Position numbers and translations under genes: made by a program. The notes beneath the pieces were generated by a model that saw nothing but the letters and a program-made list of their open reading frames with translations, was not told the origin of the DNA and made no database searches. A DNA stretch of 64,000 nucleotides from contig NZ_QKWJ01000012.1 in the NCBI RefSeq assembly GCF_003353055.1, positions 83,604-147,603 of the forward strand, read 5' to 3'. Origin of the DNA: Cupriavidus lacunae (lineage in GTDB: Bacteria > Pseudomonadota > Gammaproteobacteria > Burkholderiales > Burkholderiaceae). Below are positions 48,477 to 58,153 of this stretch, in pieces. Position 1 is the stretch's first letter, and the number at the start of each line of letters is the position of its first letter.

Positions 48477-49322
48477 ATGATCAAGGTAGAGAAGCTGACC
48501 AGCTGTATCGGCGCCGAGTTGTCAGGCGTCAGCCTGGGCGACGCGTCGCGCGATGCCGGCCTGTTCGCGGAGATCAAGGCCTTGCTGCTGCAGCACCGGG
48601 TGCTGTTCTTCCGCGACCAGGACTTCACCCGCGCCGAGCACGTAGCCTTTGCGCGCCGTTTCGGCGAACTGGAAGACCATCCGGTGGTGGGCAGCGACCC
48701 CGAACATCCTGGACTGGTGCAGATCTATCGGTCCGACGAAAAGCAGCCTTACGAGAACAACTACCACACCGACGGCCTGTGGCGGCCGAATCCGCCGATG
48801 GGGGCGGTGCTGCGCTGCGTCGAGTGCCCGAAGGAGGGCGGCGATACCATCTGGGTGAACATGGTCGAGGCCTACCGGCGCTTGCCGGATGAGGTCAAGC
48901 AGCGCATTGCCGGCTTGCGCGCGAAGAGCAGCATCGAACATTCGTTCGGTGCGGCCATGGCGCAGGATGAGCGCGAACGGCTTGCCACGGCCAATCCGCC
49001 GGTTGAGCATCCGGTGGTGCGCACCCACCCGGAGACCGGCGAGAAGATCCTCTACGTGGGCAGCTTCACCACGCATTTCGTGAACTACCACACCGTCGCG
49101 AACGTGCGCTACGGCCAGGACAAGAACCCTGGCGCGAGCCTGCTGCTGAACTACCTGCTGAGCCAGGCAGCGATCCCCGAGTTCCAGGTCCGCTTTCGCT
49201 GGCGGCCGAACAGTGTGGCGGTCTGGGACAACCGGGCCACGCAGCACTATGCGGTGATGGACTACTGGCCGGCGCCGCGCAAGATGGATCGCGCCGCGAT
49301 CATCGGGGACAGGCCGTATTGA
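48477..49322 (+). CDS. TauD/TfdA-family Fe(II)/2-oxoglutarate dioxygenase
   Basis: A 281-residue dioxygenase. Iron ligands are H97 and D99 (NNYHTDGLW) and H257 (TQHYAVMDY), with R268 placed for 2-oxoglutarate; CPKEGGDTIWVNM is the usual segment after the first ligands. It looks closer to the TauD/alkylsulfatase side of the family than the protein at 30664-31461, but the substrate is unproven. AAGGAGA precedes the ATG. It follows a TGTCGACA promoter shared with the YeiH-type carrier. Confidence 0.9.
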   Translation: MIKVEKLTSCIGAELSGVSLGDASRDAGLFAEIKALLLQHRVLFFRDQDFTRAEHVAFARRFGELEDHPVVGSDPEHPGLVQIYRSDEKQPYENNYHTDGLWRPNPPMGAVLRCVECPKEGGDTIWVNMVEAYRRLPDEVKQRIAGLRAKSSIEHSFGAAMAQDERERLATANPPVEHPVVRTHPETGEKILYVGSFTTHFVNYHTVANVRYGQDKNPGASLLLNYLLSQAAIPEFQVRFRWRPNSVAVWDNRATQHYAVMDYWPAPRKMDRAAIIGDRPY

Positions 49323-49356
49323 GCGAACTCGCCGTGTTGCCAATGCCCCGGCAGGC

Positions 49357-50025
49357 TCAACGCCCCTTGAAAATCGGGTGCCGCGCGTAAACCGACAGCA
49401 CGATGCGCTCGGACTGCGTCAGGTAGTCGTTGAGGGCCACGGCGCACTCTGCCAGCTTGCCCGACTCGAACAGTTGCAGGATGTGCTGGTTCATCTCGAC
49501 ATAGGGACCATGCAGGAACTCCGGATCCTGCAGCATGCCGAAGGCCAGGCGCAGTTCGGCGAGCAGGTGGGCGAACATCACGTTCAGCCGCTCGCTGTCG
49601 GCCAATTCCACGATCGCCATATGGAACTCCATATTGGCGGTCCCCGCACCCTGCCAGTCGCCCTTGTCGCGGCAGCGCAGTCCCGCTTCCACGGCTTCGC
49701 GCAGATGCTTCCTGGCCGGATGGCCCGGGTAGGCCTGGGCGATGGCCTGGCACTCGATCATGCGGCGCACCCGGTAGATGTCGATGATGGCCGCAATGCT
49801 GGGAATGGCCACGGACACGCCGCGGTTGGGTTCATGCTTGAGCAGGCCTTCCTTGGTGAGCACGCGGAAGATCTCGCGCAAGGTATTGCGCGAGATCTGC
49901 AGGCTTTCGCTTAGCGCGGCTTCCGACAAGCGCTGCCCGGGCGCGAAGTCGCCATGCACGATGCGCTGGCGCATCTGTTCCGTGACCCGCTCGGCCAAAT
50001 TCTTTACGTCAGGACTGGATGTCAT
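49357..50025 (-). CDS. GntR-family (FCD subfamily) transcriptional regulator
   Basis: A 222-residue regulator with the winged helix at about 12-77 (GQRLSEAALSESLQISRNTLREIFRVL) and a helical FCD ligand domain. It is convergent with the dioxygenase gene and divergent from the MFS-DUF1445-pxpBC-carboxylase genes. Two identical TTGTTGAACAATAT palindromes lie in the divergent region, one 59 bases before its own start, which suggests that it represses itself and that cluster. The ligand may be the transported acid or a pyroglutamate-like compound. Confidence 0.88.
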   Translation of the reverse strand: MTSSPDVKNLAERVTEQMRQRIVHGDFAPGQRLSEAALSESLQISRNTLREIFRVLTKEGLLKHEPNRGVSVAIPSIAAIIDIYRVRRMIECQAIAQAYPGHPARKHLREAVEAGLRCRDKGDWQGAGTANMEFHMAIVELADSERLNVMFAHLLAELRLAFGMLQDPEFLHGPYVEMNQHILQLFESGKLAECAVALNDYLTQSERIVLSVYARHPIFKGR

Positions 50026-50083
50026 GTTGGGTGGATCGGGGCCGGCTGGTTCCGGTATGCCCGTGCCGGGATGTTATCGCACT

Positions 50084-50183
50084 TTGTTGAACAATATGCA
50101 CACGAATGGTGCGAGTGACGCCATGTCAACCTGCCTTCGGTGTATACCATGATCGATCAACGCCAAAAATTGTTGAACAATAT
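50084..50183. promoter_or_regulatory. Twin TTGTTGAACAATAT operators
   Basis: Two identical 14-base copies at 50084-50097 and 50170-50183, each with the dyad TTGTT-G-AACAA, 86 bases apart start to start. They lie in the 416-base divergent region 50026-50441, which contains no gene. The spacing, about eight helical turns, would permit looping. Probable binding sites of the adjacent GntR regulator; the motif differs from TGTCGACA. Confidence 0.7.
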
Positions 50184-50441
50184 TAGTACGGTGGTTGAGG
50201 CATGTATGTGGATGGGTCAACATTCCATGTGCTTTGCCGAGCAACGCCTGGCGCGGGATCGATGCATGGCGTTGTCGCTCGCTTCCGGCAACTGTTCACA
50301 ACCCCGACGGCCCCTGGCTTGAAGGTGACGGATCCCGATCGGTCATCGGAGGCTTGGCACCCAGCATGAATCGGAGCATCGTCGTGAGGATCGCGCGAAG
50401 CGATTTCTCCACGCTTGCCCTTATCCATAGTGAGCGCAACC

Positions 50442-51728
50442 ATGTGGCTTAAAGAAACCACCCGAGAAGAGCGCAAGACGCTTTTCGCCGCCTTTGTCGG
50501 CTATGGGGTCGATGCATTCGACTACATGATCTACACCTTCATGATCCCCACCTTTATCCTGGTGTGGGGCATGACCAAGGCCGAGGCCGGCTATATCGCG
50601 ACGGGCGCGCTCATCAGCTCGGCCATTGGCGGCTGGCTGGCCGGCATCCTGGCCGACAAATACGGCCGCGTGCGGATCCTGCAGCTGACCGTGCTCTGGT
50701 TCAGTCTCTTTACGTTCCTGAGCGGATTCACTCAGTCTCCCGAGCAACTGTTCGTGACCCGCATGCTGCAAGGCCTGGGGTTCGGCGGTGAATGGTCGGT
50801 CGGTTCGGTGCTGATCGCCGAAATGATCCGTGCCCGCCACCGCGGCAAGGCCGTCGGACTGGTGCAAAGCAGCTGGGCAGTTGGCTGGGGCCTGTCGGCG
50901 ATTGCATTCTGGGCAGTCTATGCCGTGTTCGAGCAGCAATACGCATGGCGCGTGCTGTTCTGGCTCGGCGTGCTGCCGGCGATCTTCATCCTCTACATCC
51001 GCCGCAATATCTCCGAGCCCGAGGTGTATCAGGAAACCAAGGCCAAGCTGGCCCGCACCGGGCAAAGCAACAACTTCATGCTGATCTTCAAGCCCGGGGT
51101 GCTGCGCGTCACGGTGCTGGCAAGCCTGCTGGCGACCGGCATGCAGGGTGCCTACTATTCGGTGACGACCTGGCTGCCGACCTACCTCAAGATGGAGCGC
51201 AACCTCTCTGTGCTCAACACCAGCGGCTACCTGATGGTGCTGATCGCCGGGTCGTTCGCCGGCTACCTGACCAGCGCCTGGCTGTCCGACCGCCTGGGGC
51301 GCCGGCGTTGTTTCATGCTGTTCGCGGTGAGCGCGGCCGTCCTGGTGATCTGCTATACGCAACTGCCGATCACCGATGCGGCGATGCTGCTGCTGGGCTT
51401 CCCCTTGGGCTTCTTCCTGTCGGGGATCTTCTCCGGCATGGGGGCTTACCTGACTGAGCTGTATCCGAGCCATATCCGCGGCTCCGGACAAGGCTTTACC
51501 TACAACTTTGGCCGTGCGGTCGGCTCGGTATTCCCGGCCATGATCGGGCATATGAGCGCATCGATGTCGCTGGGTGTCGCCATCGGCTATCTCGCCGCCG
51601 GCGCCTATGGGCTGGTCGTCATCGCCTGCCTGCTGTTGCCCGAAACGCAGGGGCGCGAACTGCTCGGCGAAACCGAGGCTGGCACTGATGCACTGGCAAA
51701 GGCAGAACCCTCGCGGGCTGCATCCTGA
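50442..51728 (+). CDS. MFS transporter, metabolite:H+ symporter type
   Basis: A 428-residue major facilitator with 12 membrane segments. The family loops [17 protein letters not shown] and [14 protein letters not shown] carry motif A in both halves, and [21 protein letters not shown] is typical of the sialic acid/aromatic acid:H+ symporter groups. Import of a carboxylate is probable. ATG 50442 ([15 protein letters not shown]) fits the family start. First gene of the cluster with DUF1445, PxpB-PxpC and the biotin carboxylase, so it likely imports their substrate. Confidence 0.88.
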   Translation: MWLKETTREERKTLFAAFVGYGVDAFDYMIYTFMIPTFILVWGMTKAEAGYIATGALISSAIGGWLAGILADKYGRVRILQLTVLWFSLFTFLSGFTQSPEQLFVTRMLQGLGFGGEWSVGSVLIAEMIRARHRGKAVGLVQSSWAVGWGLSAIAFWAVYAVFEQQYAWRVLFWLGVLPAIFILYIRRNISEPEVYQETKAKLARTGQSNNFMLIFKPGVLRVTVLASLLATGMQGAYYSVTTWLPTYLKMERNLSVLNTSGYLMVLIAGSFAGYLTSAWLSDRLGRRRCFMLFAVSAAVLVICYTQLPITDAAMLLLGFPLGFFLSGIFSGMGAYLTELYPSHIRGSGQGFTYNFGRAVGSVFPAMIGHMSASMSLGVAIGYLAAGAYGLVVIACLLLPETQGRELLGETEAGTDALAKAEPSRAAS

Positions 51729-51744
51729 CACTGGAGACATACGC

Positions 51745-52557
51745 ATGCAAGATTCCGCACTGGAACGCGCCCGCCTCGCAGCCGTAAATGCCGCCCGCGA
51801 GGCGCGCGCAAGCTATCGTGCCGGCACCAGGCAACCTACCGCCGGTGTTGCCCCGGGCATGACGCAAGCCAACATGATCGCCTTGCCGCGAGACTGGGCA
51901 TGGGACTTCCTGCTGTACGCGCAGCGCAACCCCAAGGCGTGTCCCGTGCTCGACGTCATCGAGGCGGGCGCACACCAGACCGTGCTGGCGGAAGGCGCGG
52001 ACATCCGCACCGACATTCCGCTGTATCGCGTGTGGCGTGACGGCAAGCTGGTGGAGGAAGTGGCGGATGCCACGTCCCTGTGGGCCGGGCAGCCGGACCT
52101 GGTCACCTTCCTGATCGGCTGCAGCTTCACCTTCGAAACCCCGCTGCAGGAGGCCGGCATCGAGGTGCGGCATATCGCCGACGGCTCCAACGTGCCGATG
52201 TACCGCACCAACCGCCAGTGCCGCCCGGCCGGGCGCCTGCATGGCGAGATGGTCGTGTCCATGCGGCCGATTCCGGCCCATCGGGTCGCCGATGCGGTGT
52301 CCATCAGCGGACGTTTCCCGTCCGTGCACGGCTCGCCTGTCCATGTGGGCGACCCGGCCGCGCTGGGCATTGCCGACATCGCCAGGCCCGACTTCGGTGA
52401 CGCCGTGCGCATCGAGCCAGGCGAAATCCCGGTGTTCTGGGCCTGCGGCGTGACGCCCCAGGCGGCCGTGATGGCATCCGGCGTGCCATTTGCCGTCACC
52501 CATGCGCCAGGCTACATGTTCATTACCGACGTGCCGGACACCACGTACCACGTTTAA
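51745..52557 (+). CDS. DUF1445/YcsI-family putative hydro-lyase (D-glutamate cyclase-like)
   Basis: A 270-residue member of the YcsI/DUF1445 family; the vertebrate homologue converts D-glutamate to 5-oxo-D-proline. Family segments are [65 protein letters not shown] and [13 protein letters not shown] near the end. GGAG precedes the ATG at 51745, 16 bases after the carrier gene. Together with PxpB-PxpC it suggests that 5-oxoproline or an analogue is the compound handled here. Confidence 0.87.
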   Translation: MQDSALERARLAAVNAAREARASYRAGTRQPTAGVAPGMTQANMIALPRDWAWDFLLYAQRNPKACPVLDVIEAGAHQTVLAEGADIRTDIPLYRVWRDGKLVEEVADATSLWAGQPDLVTFLIGCSFTFETPLQEAGIEVRHIADGSNVPMYRTNRQCRPAGRLHGEMVVSMRPIPAHRVADAVSISGRFPSVHGSPVHVGDPAALGIADIARPDFGDAVRIEPGEIPVFWACGVTPQAAVMASGVPFAVTHAPGYMFITDVPDTTYHV

Positions 52558-52585
52558 GACCACCGGGTTATTTGTGGAGCTAGTT

Positions 52586-54220
52586 TTGCGTTTCCTGCCC
52601 GTCACCTCGAATGCATTGCTGGTGGAACTGGCCGACCTGGACCAGACGCTGGCCTTGCTGGCTTCGCTGCAGCGAGAGCCTCTTCACGGCGTGGCCGAGC
52701 TGGTGCCAGCCGCGCGTACCATCCTTGTGCGCTTCCGCCCGTCGGCCACCAGCGCTGCCGCGCTGGTGCGCGCTATCGCCGCGCGCGACCTGTCGCAGCG
52801 CGTCGAGCGCAGCAGCATCCTGGTCGAGATTCCGGTGCGCTATGACGGCGAGGACCTGGCGGAGGTTGCGCACCTGCTGGGCATCGCGCCCGAGGAAGTG
52901 GTGCGCCGTCACACCGGCAGCGAATACACCGTCGCCTTCACCGGCTTCGCTCCGGGCTTTGCCTACCTGAGTGGCGGCCACCCCAGTTTCGACGTGCCGC
53001 GCCGCAGCACGCCGCGCACGCGCATTCCCGCGGGCGCGGTGGGCCTGGCCGGCACCTTCAGCGGCGTCTATCCGCAGGCCAGCCCCGGCGGCTGGCAGAT
53101 CATCGGCGTGACTCCGGTGGCGATGTGGGACCTGGGCCGCGAACAGCCGGCGCTGCTGCAGCCCGGCTATCGCGTGCGTTTCGTCGATATCGCCACGCTC
53201 GATGGCACGGTGGACGCAGGCGCCGGCATCAGCGTTGACGCGCCGGTGCGCCAACCTTTCCCGGCAGCCGATGCGCGTGGCCACGAGTCCAGTGCGCCCG
53301 GCGCCGCGGCACTGAAGGTGAAGGGCACGGGACTGCTGACGGTGTTCCAGGACCTCGGCCGACACGGCCAGGCAGGGCAGGGGGTCTCGGCCTCGGGAGC
53401 GATGGATCAGGCGGCCCTGAAGACGGCCAACCGCCTGGTGGGCAACCGCAGCGATGACGCGGCGCTCGAGACCGTGGGCGGCGGCCTGCAGTTGCAGAGC
53501 CTTGGCGAAACCGTGCTGGCTGTGACCGGCGCCGATGCAGCGCTGACGGTGCGCACCGCCGATGGCCGGCAATGGAGCGTCCCGGGTCACCAGGCCGTGG
53601 CGCTGGCCGATGGCGACACCCTAAGCATCGGCCAGCCGCTTGCCGGCGCTCGCTGCTATGTGGCGGCACGCGGCGGATTTGCCGTTGCGCCGGTGCTGGG
53701 CAGCTGCGCCACCGACACCCTGGCCAACGTCGGCCCCGCGCCGCTGGCAGTAAGCGATGTGCTGGGCCTGTTGCCCGCTCCGGCCGGAGCCGCGGTGGGC
53801 ACGCCCGCGCTGCCTGCCGCCGACCTGCCCACTGTCGGGCAGGACGTGGTGCTGGATGTGGTGCTGGGTCCTCGCACCGACTGGTTCACGCCCGAATCCG
53901 TGGCGCGCCTGGCCGCGCAGCGCTGGCAGGTCACGCCACAGTCCAACCGCGTGGGCCTGCGCCTGGCCGGCGAGATGCCGCTGGAGCGCGCCATCACCGG
54001 CGAGCTGCCGAGCGAGGGCACCGCCCTCGGTGCGCTGCAGGTGCCGCCCAGCGGCCAGCCCGTGCTGTTTCTGGCCGACCACCCGCTGACCGGCGGCTAT
54101 CCCGTGATCGGCGCCGTGGCACCCCATCATCTGGACCGCGCTGGCCAGATTCCTGTGGGCGCCTGGCTGCGCTTCAACCCGATCGGCGCCTTCGAAGAAC
54201 TGCAGCCGTGCGCCGCCTGA
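52586..54220 (+). CDS. Fused 5-oxoprolinase subunits PxpB-PxpC (KipI-KipA/AHS1-AHS2)
   Basis: A 544-residue fusion: residues about 1-205 are AHS1/KipI/PxpB ([52 protein letters not shown]) and about 235-535 are AHS2/KipA/PxpC ([40 protein letters not shown]). A TTG start at 52586 with GGAG six bases upstream is preferred; a GTG at 52574 is the alternative and no ATG is near. In E. coli PxpB and PxpC need PxpA (LamB/YcsF) for ATP-dependent ring opening of 5-oxoproline, but no PxpA gene is in the window. The same two domains also form the carboxyltransferase part of urea carboxylase. Confidence 0.88.
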   Translation: MRFLPVTSNALLVELADLDQTLALLASLQREPLHGVAELVPAARTILVRFRPSATSAAALVRAIAARDLSQRVERSSILVEIPVRYDGEDLAEVAHLLGIAPEEVVRRHTGSEYTVAFTGFAPGFAYLSGGHPSFDVPRRSTPRTRIPAGAVGLAGTFSGVYPQASPGGWQIIGVTPVAMWDLGREQPALLQPGYRVRFVDIATLDGTVDAGAGISVDAPVRQPFPAADARGHESSAPGAAALKVKGTGLLTVFQDLGRHGQAGQGVSASGAMDQAALKTANRLVGNRSDDAALETVGGGLQLQSLGETVLAVTGADAALTVRTADGRQWSVPGHQAVALADGDTLSIGQPLAGARCYVAARGGFAVAPVLGSCATDTLANVGPAPLAVSDVLGLLPAPAGAAVGTPALPAADLPTVGQDVVLDVVLGPRTDWFTPESVARLAAQRWQVTPQSNRVGLRLAGEMPLERAITGELPSEGTALGALQVPPSGQPVLFLADHPLTGGYPVIGAVAPHHLDRAGQIPVGAWLRFNPIGAFEELQPCAA

Positions 54221-54249
54221 GCGCGCACAAGCCCCAACCGAGATTTGCG

Positions 54250-55980
54250 ATGAAGAAAGTCCTGATTGCCAACCGTGGCGAAATTGCCGTCCGCGTCATC
54301 CGCGCCTGCGCCGACTATGGGGTGGGTTCGGTGGCCGTGTATGCCAACGCCGATATCGACGCCCTGCACGCGCGCCTGGCCGACGAGGCGTATGGCCTGG
54401 ACGGCGACCGTCCCGCCGACACGTACCTGAATATCGCCAAGCTGCTCGATATCGCCCGCCGCAGCGGGGCCGATGCCGTGCACCCCGGCTACGGCTTCCT
54501 GTCGGAAAGCGAGGCCTTTGCCCGGGCAGTGATTGATGCCGGCCTGACCTGGATCGGCCCGTCTCCCGCCACGATTGCCCGGCTGGGCGACAAGGTGGAA
54601 GCGCGCAAGATCGCTTTGCAGGTTGGCGCCCCGCTGGTGGCCGGCACGCCCGACCCGGTCGCGGATGCCGGCGAGGTGCTGGCCTTTGCCGAGCAGTACG
54701 GCCTGCCGATCATCATCAAGGCGGCCTTCGGTGGCGGCGGCCGCGGCATGAAGATCGCCTGGCGCATGGATGAAGTCGAAGAGCTGTTCGCTTCTGCCGT
54801 GCGCGAGGCAGTCACGGCCTTCGGCCGCGGCGAATGCTTCGTGGAGCAGTTCCTCGACAAGCCGCGCCATATCGAAGCGCAGGTGCTGGCCGACCAGCAT
54901 GGCAATGTGGTGGTGCTGGGCACGCGCGACTGCTCGCTGCAGCGCCGCAACCAGAAGCTGGTCGAGGAAGCGCCCGCGCCGTTCCTGACCGACGCGCAGC
55001 GCGCGCGCATCCACGCCGCCGCCCGCGATATCTGCGCGGCGGCCAGCTATACCAGTGCCGGCACGGTGGAATTTCTGCTTAGCACCAGCGGCGCGATCTC
55101 CTTCCTTGAGGTCAACACCCGCCTGCAGGTCGAGCACACCGTGACCGAGCAGACCACGGGCGTGGACCTGGTGGTCGAGCAATTGCGCGTGGCTGACGGC
55201 CTGCCGCTCTCCATTACCGAAACGCCGGTGCCGCTGGGCCATTCGATCGAGTTCCGCATCAACGCCGAAGACGTCGGCCGCGGCTTCCTTCCCACGCCCG
55301 GACCGGTGCAGCGCTTCGACGCCCCGTCGGGGCCCGGCGTGCGCGTGGACTCGGGCGTGCAGTCGGGCTCAGTCGTGCCTGGCACGTTCGATTCGTTGAT
55401 GGCCAAGCTCATCGTCACCGGTGCGACGCGCGAACAGGCGCTGGCGCGCGCGCGCCGCGCGCTGCGCGAGTTCCGTATCGAGGGTGTGGCGTCGGTGCTG
55501 CCGTTCCACCGTGCCGTGATCGACCACGCGGATTTCCTCGGCGCGGATGGCTTCAAGGTCCACACGCGCTGGATCGAGTCCGACTTCGCCGAGCCGCTCG
55601 CGGCGGCGACCCGCGCCGAGCCGCAGCATGACGCCAGCCTGCTGCGCACCGCCATCGAGATCGATGGCCGCCGCATGGTTCTCGGCCTGCCAACGCAGCT
55701 GCTCCGGGGCCTGGCCAACGCGCCTGGGCAGGGCAGTGCAGCAGAGCCGGCGCCCGCAGTCGCCACCGATGCCGCCGATCTGCCGTCCCCCATCGCCGGG
55801 ACCGTGCAGGCCTGGAAGGTCGCGGTGGGCGACGAGGTCAAGGAAGGCGACCTGATCGCCGTGATGGAGGCGATGAAGATGGAGATGCAGGTCCACGCCC
55901 GTCGCGGCGGGCGCGTAACGTGGCAGGCGGCCGCAGGCACCTTCCTGACGGCGGGAGCGCGGCTGGCAAGCGTTGAATGA
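54250..55980 (+). CDS. Biotin carboxylase-biotin carboxyl carrier fusion
   Basis: A 576-residue protein: biotin carboxylase N-domain ([20 protein letters not shown]), ATP-grasp domain with [16 protein letters not shown] and the catalytic [18 protein letters not shown]-terminal BC domain, and a biotinyl domain with biotin lysine K543 in EAMKMEM. It carboxylates its biotin with bicarbonate and ATP. No classical carboxyltransferase (acyl-CoA type) accompanies it; the adjacent AHS1-AHS2 fusion is the likely partner, giving a split version of the urea carboxylase plan. The substrate is unknown. It starts 29 bases after the fusion gene. Confidence 0.9.
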   Translation: MKKVLIANRGEIAVRVIRACADYGVGSVAVYANADIDALHARLADEAYGLDGDRPADTYLNIAKLLDIARRSGADAVHPGYGFLSESEAFARAVIDAGLTWIGPSPATIARLGDKVEARKIALQVGAPLVAGTPDPVADAGEVLAFAEQYGLPIIIKAAFGGGGRGMKIAWRMDEVEELFASAVREAVTAFGRGECFVEQFLDKPRHIEAQVLADQHGNVVVLGTRDCSLQRRNQKLVEEAPAPFLTDAQRARIHAAARDICAAASYTSAGTVEFLLSTSGAISFLEVNTRLQVEHTVTEQTTGVDLVVEQLRVADGLPLSITETPVPLGHSIEFRINAEDVGRGFLPTPGPVQRFDAPSGPGVRVDSGVQSGSVVPGTFDSLMAKLIVTGATREQALARARRALREFRIEGVASVLPFHRAVIDHADFLGADGFKVHTRWIESDFAEPLAAATRAEPQHDASLLRTAIEIDGRRMVLGLPTQLLRGLANAPGQGSAAEPAPAVATDAADLPSPIAGTVQAWKVAVGDEVKEGDLIAVMEAMKMEMQVHARRGGRVTWQAAAGTFLTAGARLASVE

Positions 55981-56060
55981 GTTCACCAAGTGAACGCATA
56001 GACATAGACGGGGCGCTCGGCCACGATGTCGACCTTCAGCAGCAGTGGGCCAAATAGACC

Positions 56061-56978
56061 TTATTCCTTCTGGGGAGGCAGGTAGGCCATGCCCTCATCC
56101 TCGTAGAGCTGGTAGATCATGTCCCGCAGCGAGCGCAGGTCAGCCGACTCGTCCAGCATGCGCGTGCTCATGATAATGGGCGACACCAGCTTGGGGTCAT
56201 CCAGTTCCTTGTAGGTCACGTCGCCCCGCTTGAGCCCGTAGACGCTGCTGGGCACCACCGAAATGCCTTCGCCCATTGCCACCAGCCCGAGCGCGATCTG
56301 CAGCTCGCGCACCTCGTGCAGGCGGCGCGGTTTCAGGGCGCGGTCGTGGAAGGCGGCCAGCACCTGGTCGGCATAGCTCGGGCGCGGCGCCTTGGGGAAG
56401 ATGATGAGCGGCTCGCCGACCAGGTCGTGCAGCGCGAGTTCGGGCTTGGCGTCGGCCAGCGGATGGCCGACTGGCAGCGCCACGATCATGCGCTCCTCGC
56501 GCAGCACCACGCGCCGCACCGATGGGTCTTCGTGGCGAATGCGCCCGAAGCCCACATCGATGCGCCCCTCCTTGAGCGCCTTGATCTGGTCCATGGTCGA
56601 CATCTCGTGCAGGCTCAGTTCGAGATCGGCATGCATCTGCCGGAAGCGCCGGATGATGCGCGGCAGCATCCCATACAGCGTGGAGCCGACAAAGCCGACT
56701 GACATCTTGTGCTCGATCTTGCCGACCCGCTTGGTCATCGCCTGCAGTTCGGCCGTCTGGGCCAGCAGTTGCAGCGCGTGGGTATAGAAGTAGCGCCCGG
56801 TGTCGGTCAGCTTCAGCGGGCGCGAGTGGCGCTCGAAGAGTTGCACGCCCAGGTCTTCTTCCAGTTGCTGGATCTGGCGCGACAGCGGCGGCTGTGCGAT
56901 ATGCAGCCGTTCGGCCGCCCGGGTGAAGTTGCGTTCTTCTGCCACGGCCACGAAGTAACGCAGGTGCCGCAATTCCAC
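56061..56978 (-). CDS. benM: LysR-type regulator of benzoate/catechol degradation (BenM/CatM-like)
   Basis: A 305-residue LysR regulator beginning MELRHLRYFVAVAEERNFTR, the typical CatR/CatM/BenM start; helix-turn-helix at about 18-40 and effector domain from about 90. A GTG start at 56978 is preferred: the in-frame GTG at 56990 lies inside an operator half. It is divergent from catA-benABCD and two ATAC-N7-GTAT-type sites lie between, which is the known recognition pattern of BenM/CatM (effectors benzoate and cis,cis-muconate). It is the probable activator of the operon. Confidence 0.88.
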   Translation of the reverse strand: MELRHLRYFVAVAEERNFTRAAERLHIAQPPLSRQIQQLEEDLGVQLFERHSRPLKLTDTGRYFYTHALQLLAQTAELQAMTKRVGKIEHKMSVGFVGSTLYGMLPRIIRRFRQMHADLELSLHEMSTMDQIKALKEGRIDVGFGRIRHEDPSVRRVVLREERMIVALPVGHPLADAKPELALHDLVGEPLIIFPKAPRPSYADQVLAAFHDRALKPRRLHEVRELQIALGLVAMGEGISVVPSSVYGLKRGDVTYKELDDPKLVSPIIMSTRMLDESADLRSLRDMIYQLYEDEGMAYLPPQKE

Positions 56979-56982
56979 GACT

Positions 56983-57019
56983 ATACCCACTGAGTATCAA
57001 GCGGATACTAAATCAGTGT
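56983..57019. promoter_or_regulatory. Twin BenM/CatM operators
   Basis: ATAC-CCACTGA-GTAT at 56983-56997 is a perfect ATAC-N7-GTAT dyad, and ATAC-TAAATCA-GTGT at 57005-57019 differs in one base. Their starts are 22 bases apart, two helical turns, as in Acinetobacter ben and cat promoters, where one site is high affinity and the second is used after effector binding. Confidence 0.85.
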
Positions 57020-57125
57020 TGGACTGACAAATCTGGCGTTGACTATGCTCCATCCGTGCCAGGAAGACAAGCTCGATACCTGCAAAGCATAGACCGGGAC
57101 CTCACCACAACTCTGGAGACCCCCC

Positions 57126-58049
57126 ATGACTCACTCGGAAATCGACGCCCTGGTCCACAGCTTCATCGTCGCCACCGGCACGCAAGGCACCCCCGACCCG
57201 CGCGTACAGCAAGTGGTGGTCCGCCTGACCGCGGACCTGTTCAAGGCGATCGAGGACCTTCATCTGAGCGCCAGTGAAGTCTGGAAGGGCATCGAGTACT
57301 TCGCCGAGGCGGGCGCCAGCCAGGAACTGGGCCTGCTCGCCGCCGGCCTGGGGCTGGAGCGCTTCCTTGACATCCGCGCCGACGAGGCTGAAGCCCGCGC
57401 CGGCCTGACCGGCGGCACGCCGCGCACCATCGAAGGCCCGCTCTACGTGGCCGGCGCCCCGGAAAGCACTGGCTTCGCCCGCCTTGACGACGGCAGCGAC
57501 GATGGCAAGGGCGAGGTCCTGTTCATGCAGGGCACGGTCTACGGCGCCGACGGCAAGCCGCTGCCCGGCGCCAGGGTCGAGGTGTGGCACGCCAACCTGA
57601 TGGGCAACTACTCGTTCTTCGACAAGACCCAGTCCCACTTCAACCTGCGCCGTACCATCGTCACCGACGCCAACGGCCGCTACCAGTTCCGCAGCAATGT
57701 GCCGAACGGCTACGGCTGCCCGCCGGAAGGCACCACCCAGCGCCTGCTGGACCAGCTCGCGCGCCACGGCCAGCGTCCGGCACACATCCACTTCTTTGTG
57801 TCCGCGGACGGCTACCGCAAGCTGACCACGCAGATCAATATCGACGGCGACAAATACCTGTGGGATGACTTCGCCTTCGCCAGCCGCGAGGGGCTGGTGC
57901 CGGCGGTGATCCGCGTCACCGATGCCACCGCGCTCGACAAGCACGGCGTGGACAAGCCGTTCGCTTCGATCGACTTCGATTTCCGGCTGCTGCCGGAGCA
58001 GGCCGGCGCCCCCGCCGCCGAGGTGGAGCGCCTGCGCGCCGCCGCCTGA
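57126..58049 (+). CDS. catA: Catechol 1,2-dioxygenase
   Basis: A 307-residue intradiol dioxygenase that cleaves catechol to cis,cis-muconate. The N-terminal helical dimerisation part is followed by the catalytic barrel: a Tyr iron ligand in [10 protein letters not shown] region or the following [17 protein letters not shown] segment, and H220 and H222 in [13 protein letters not shown] lies upstream of the ATG. It is the first gene of the operon, before benA, and gives the step after BenD. CatB and CatC are not in the window. Confidence 0.95.
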   Translation: MTHSEIDALVHSFIVATGTQGTPDPRVQQVVVRLTADLFKAIEDLHLSASEVWKGIEYFAEAGASQELGLLAAGLGLERFLDIRADEAEARAGLTGGTPRTIEGPLYVAGAPESTGFARLDDGSDDGKGEVLFMQGTVYGADGKPLPGARVEVWHANLMGNYSFFDKTQSHFNLRRTIVTDANGRYQFRSNVPNGYGCPPEGTTQRLLDQLARHGQRPAHIHFFVSADGYRKLTTQINIDGDKYLWDDFAFASREGLVPAVIRVTDATALDKHGVDKPFASIDFDFRLLPEQAGAPAAEVERLRAAA

Positions 58050-58153
58050 TTTTCCGTAGTGCCGCCCGCCGCGCGGGCCGGCAGATCCAGTCCGGGCGGC
58101 AGCGCCATGCGCAGTGCCGTCCCGCAGACAAGACATCGGCAGGAGACAACTCC

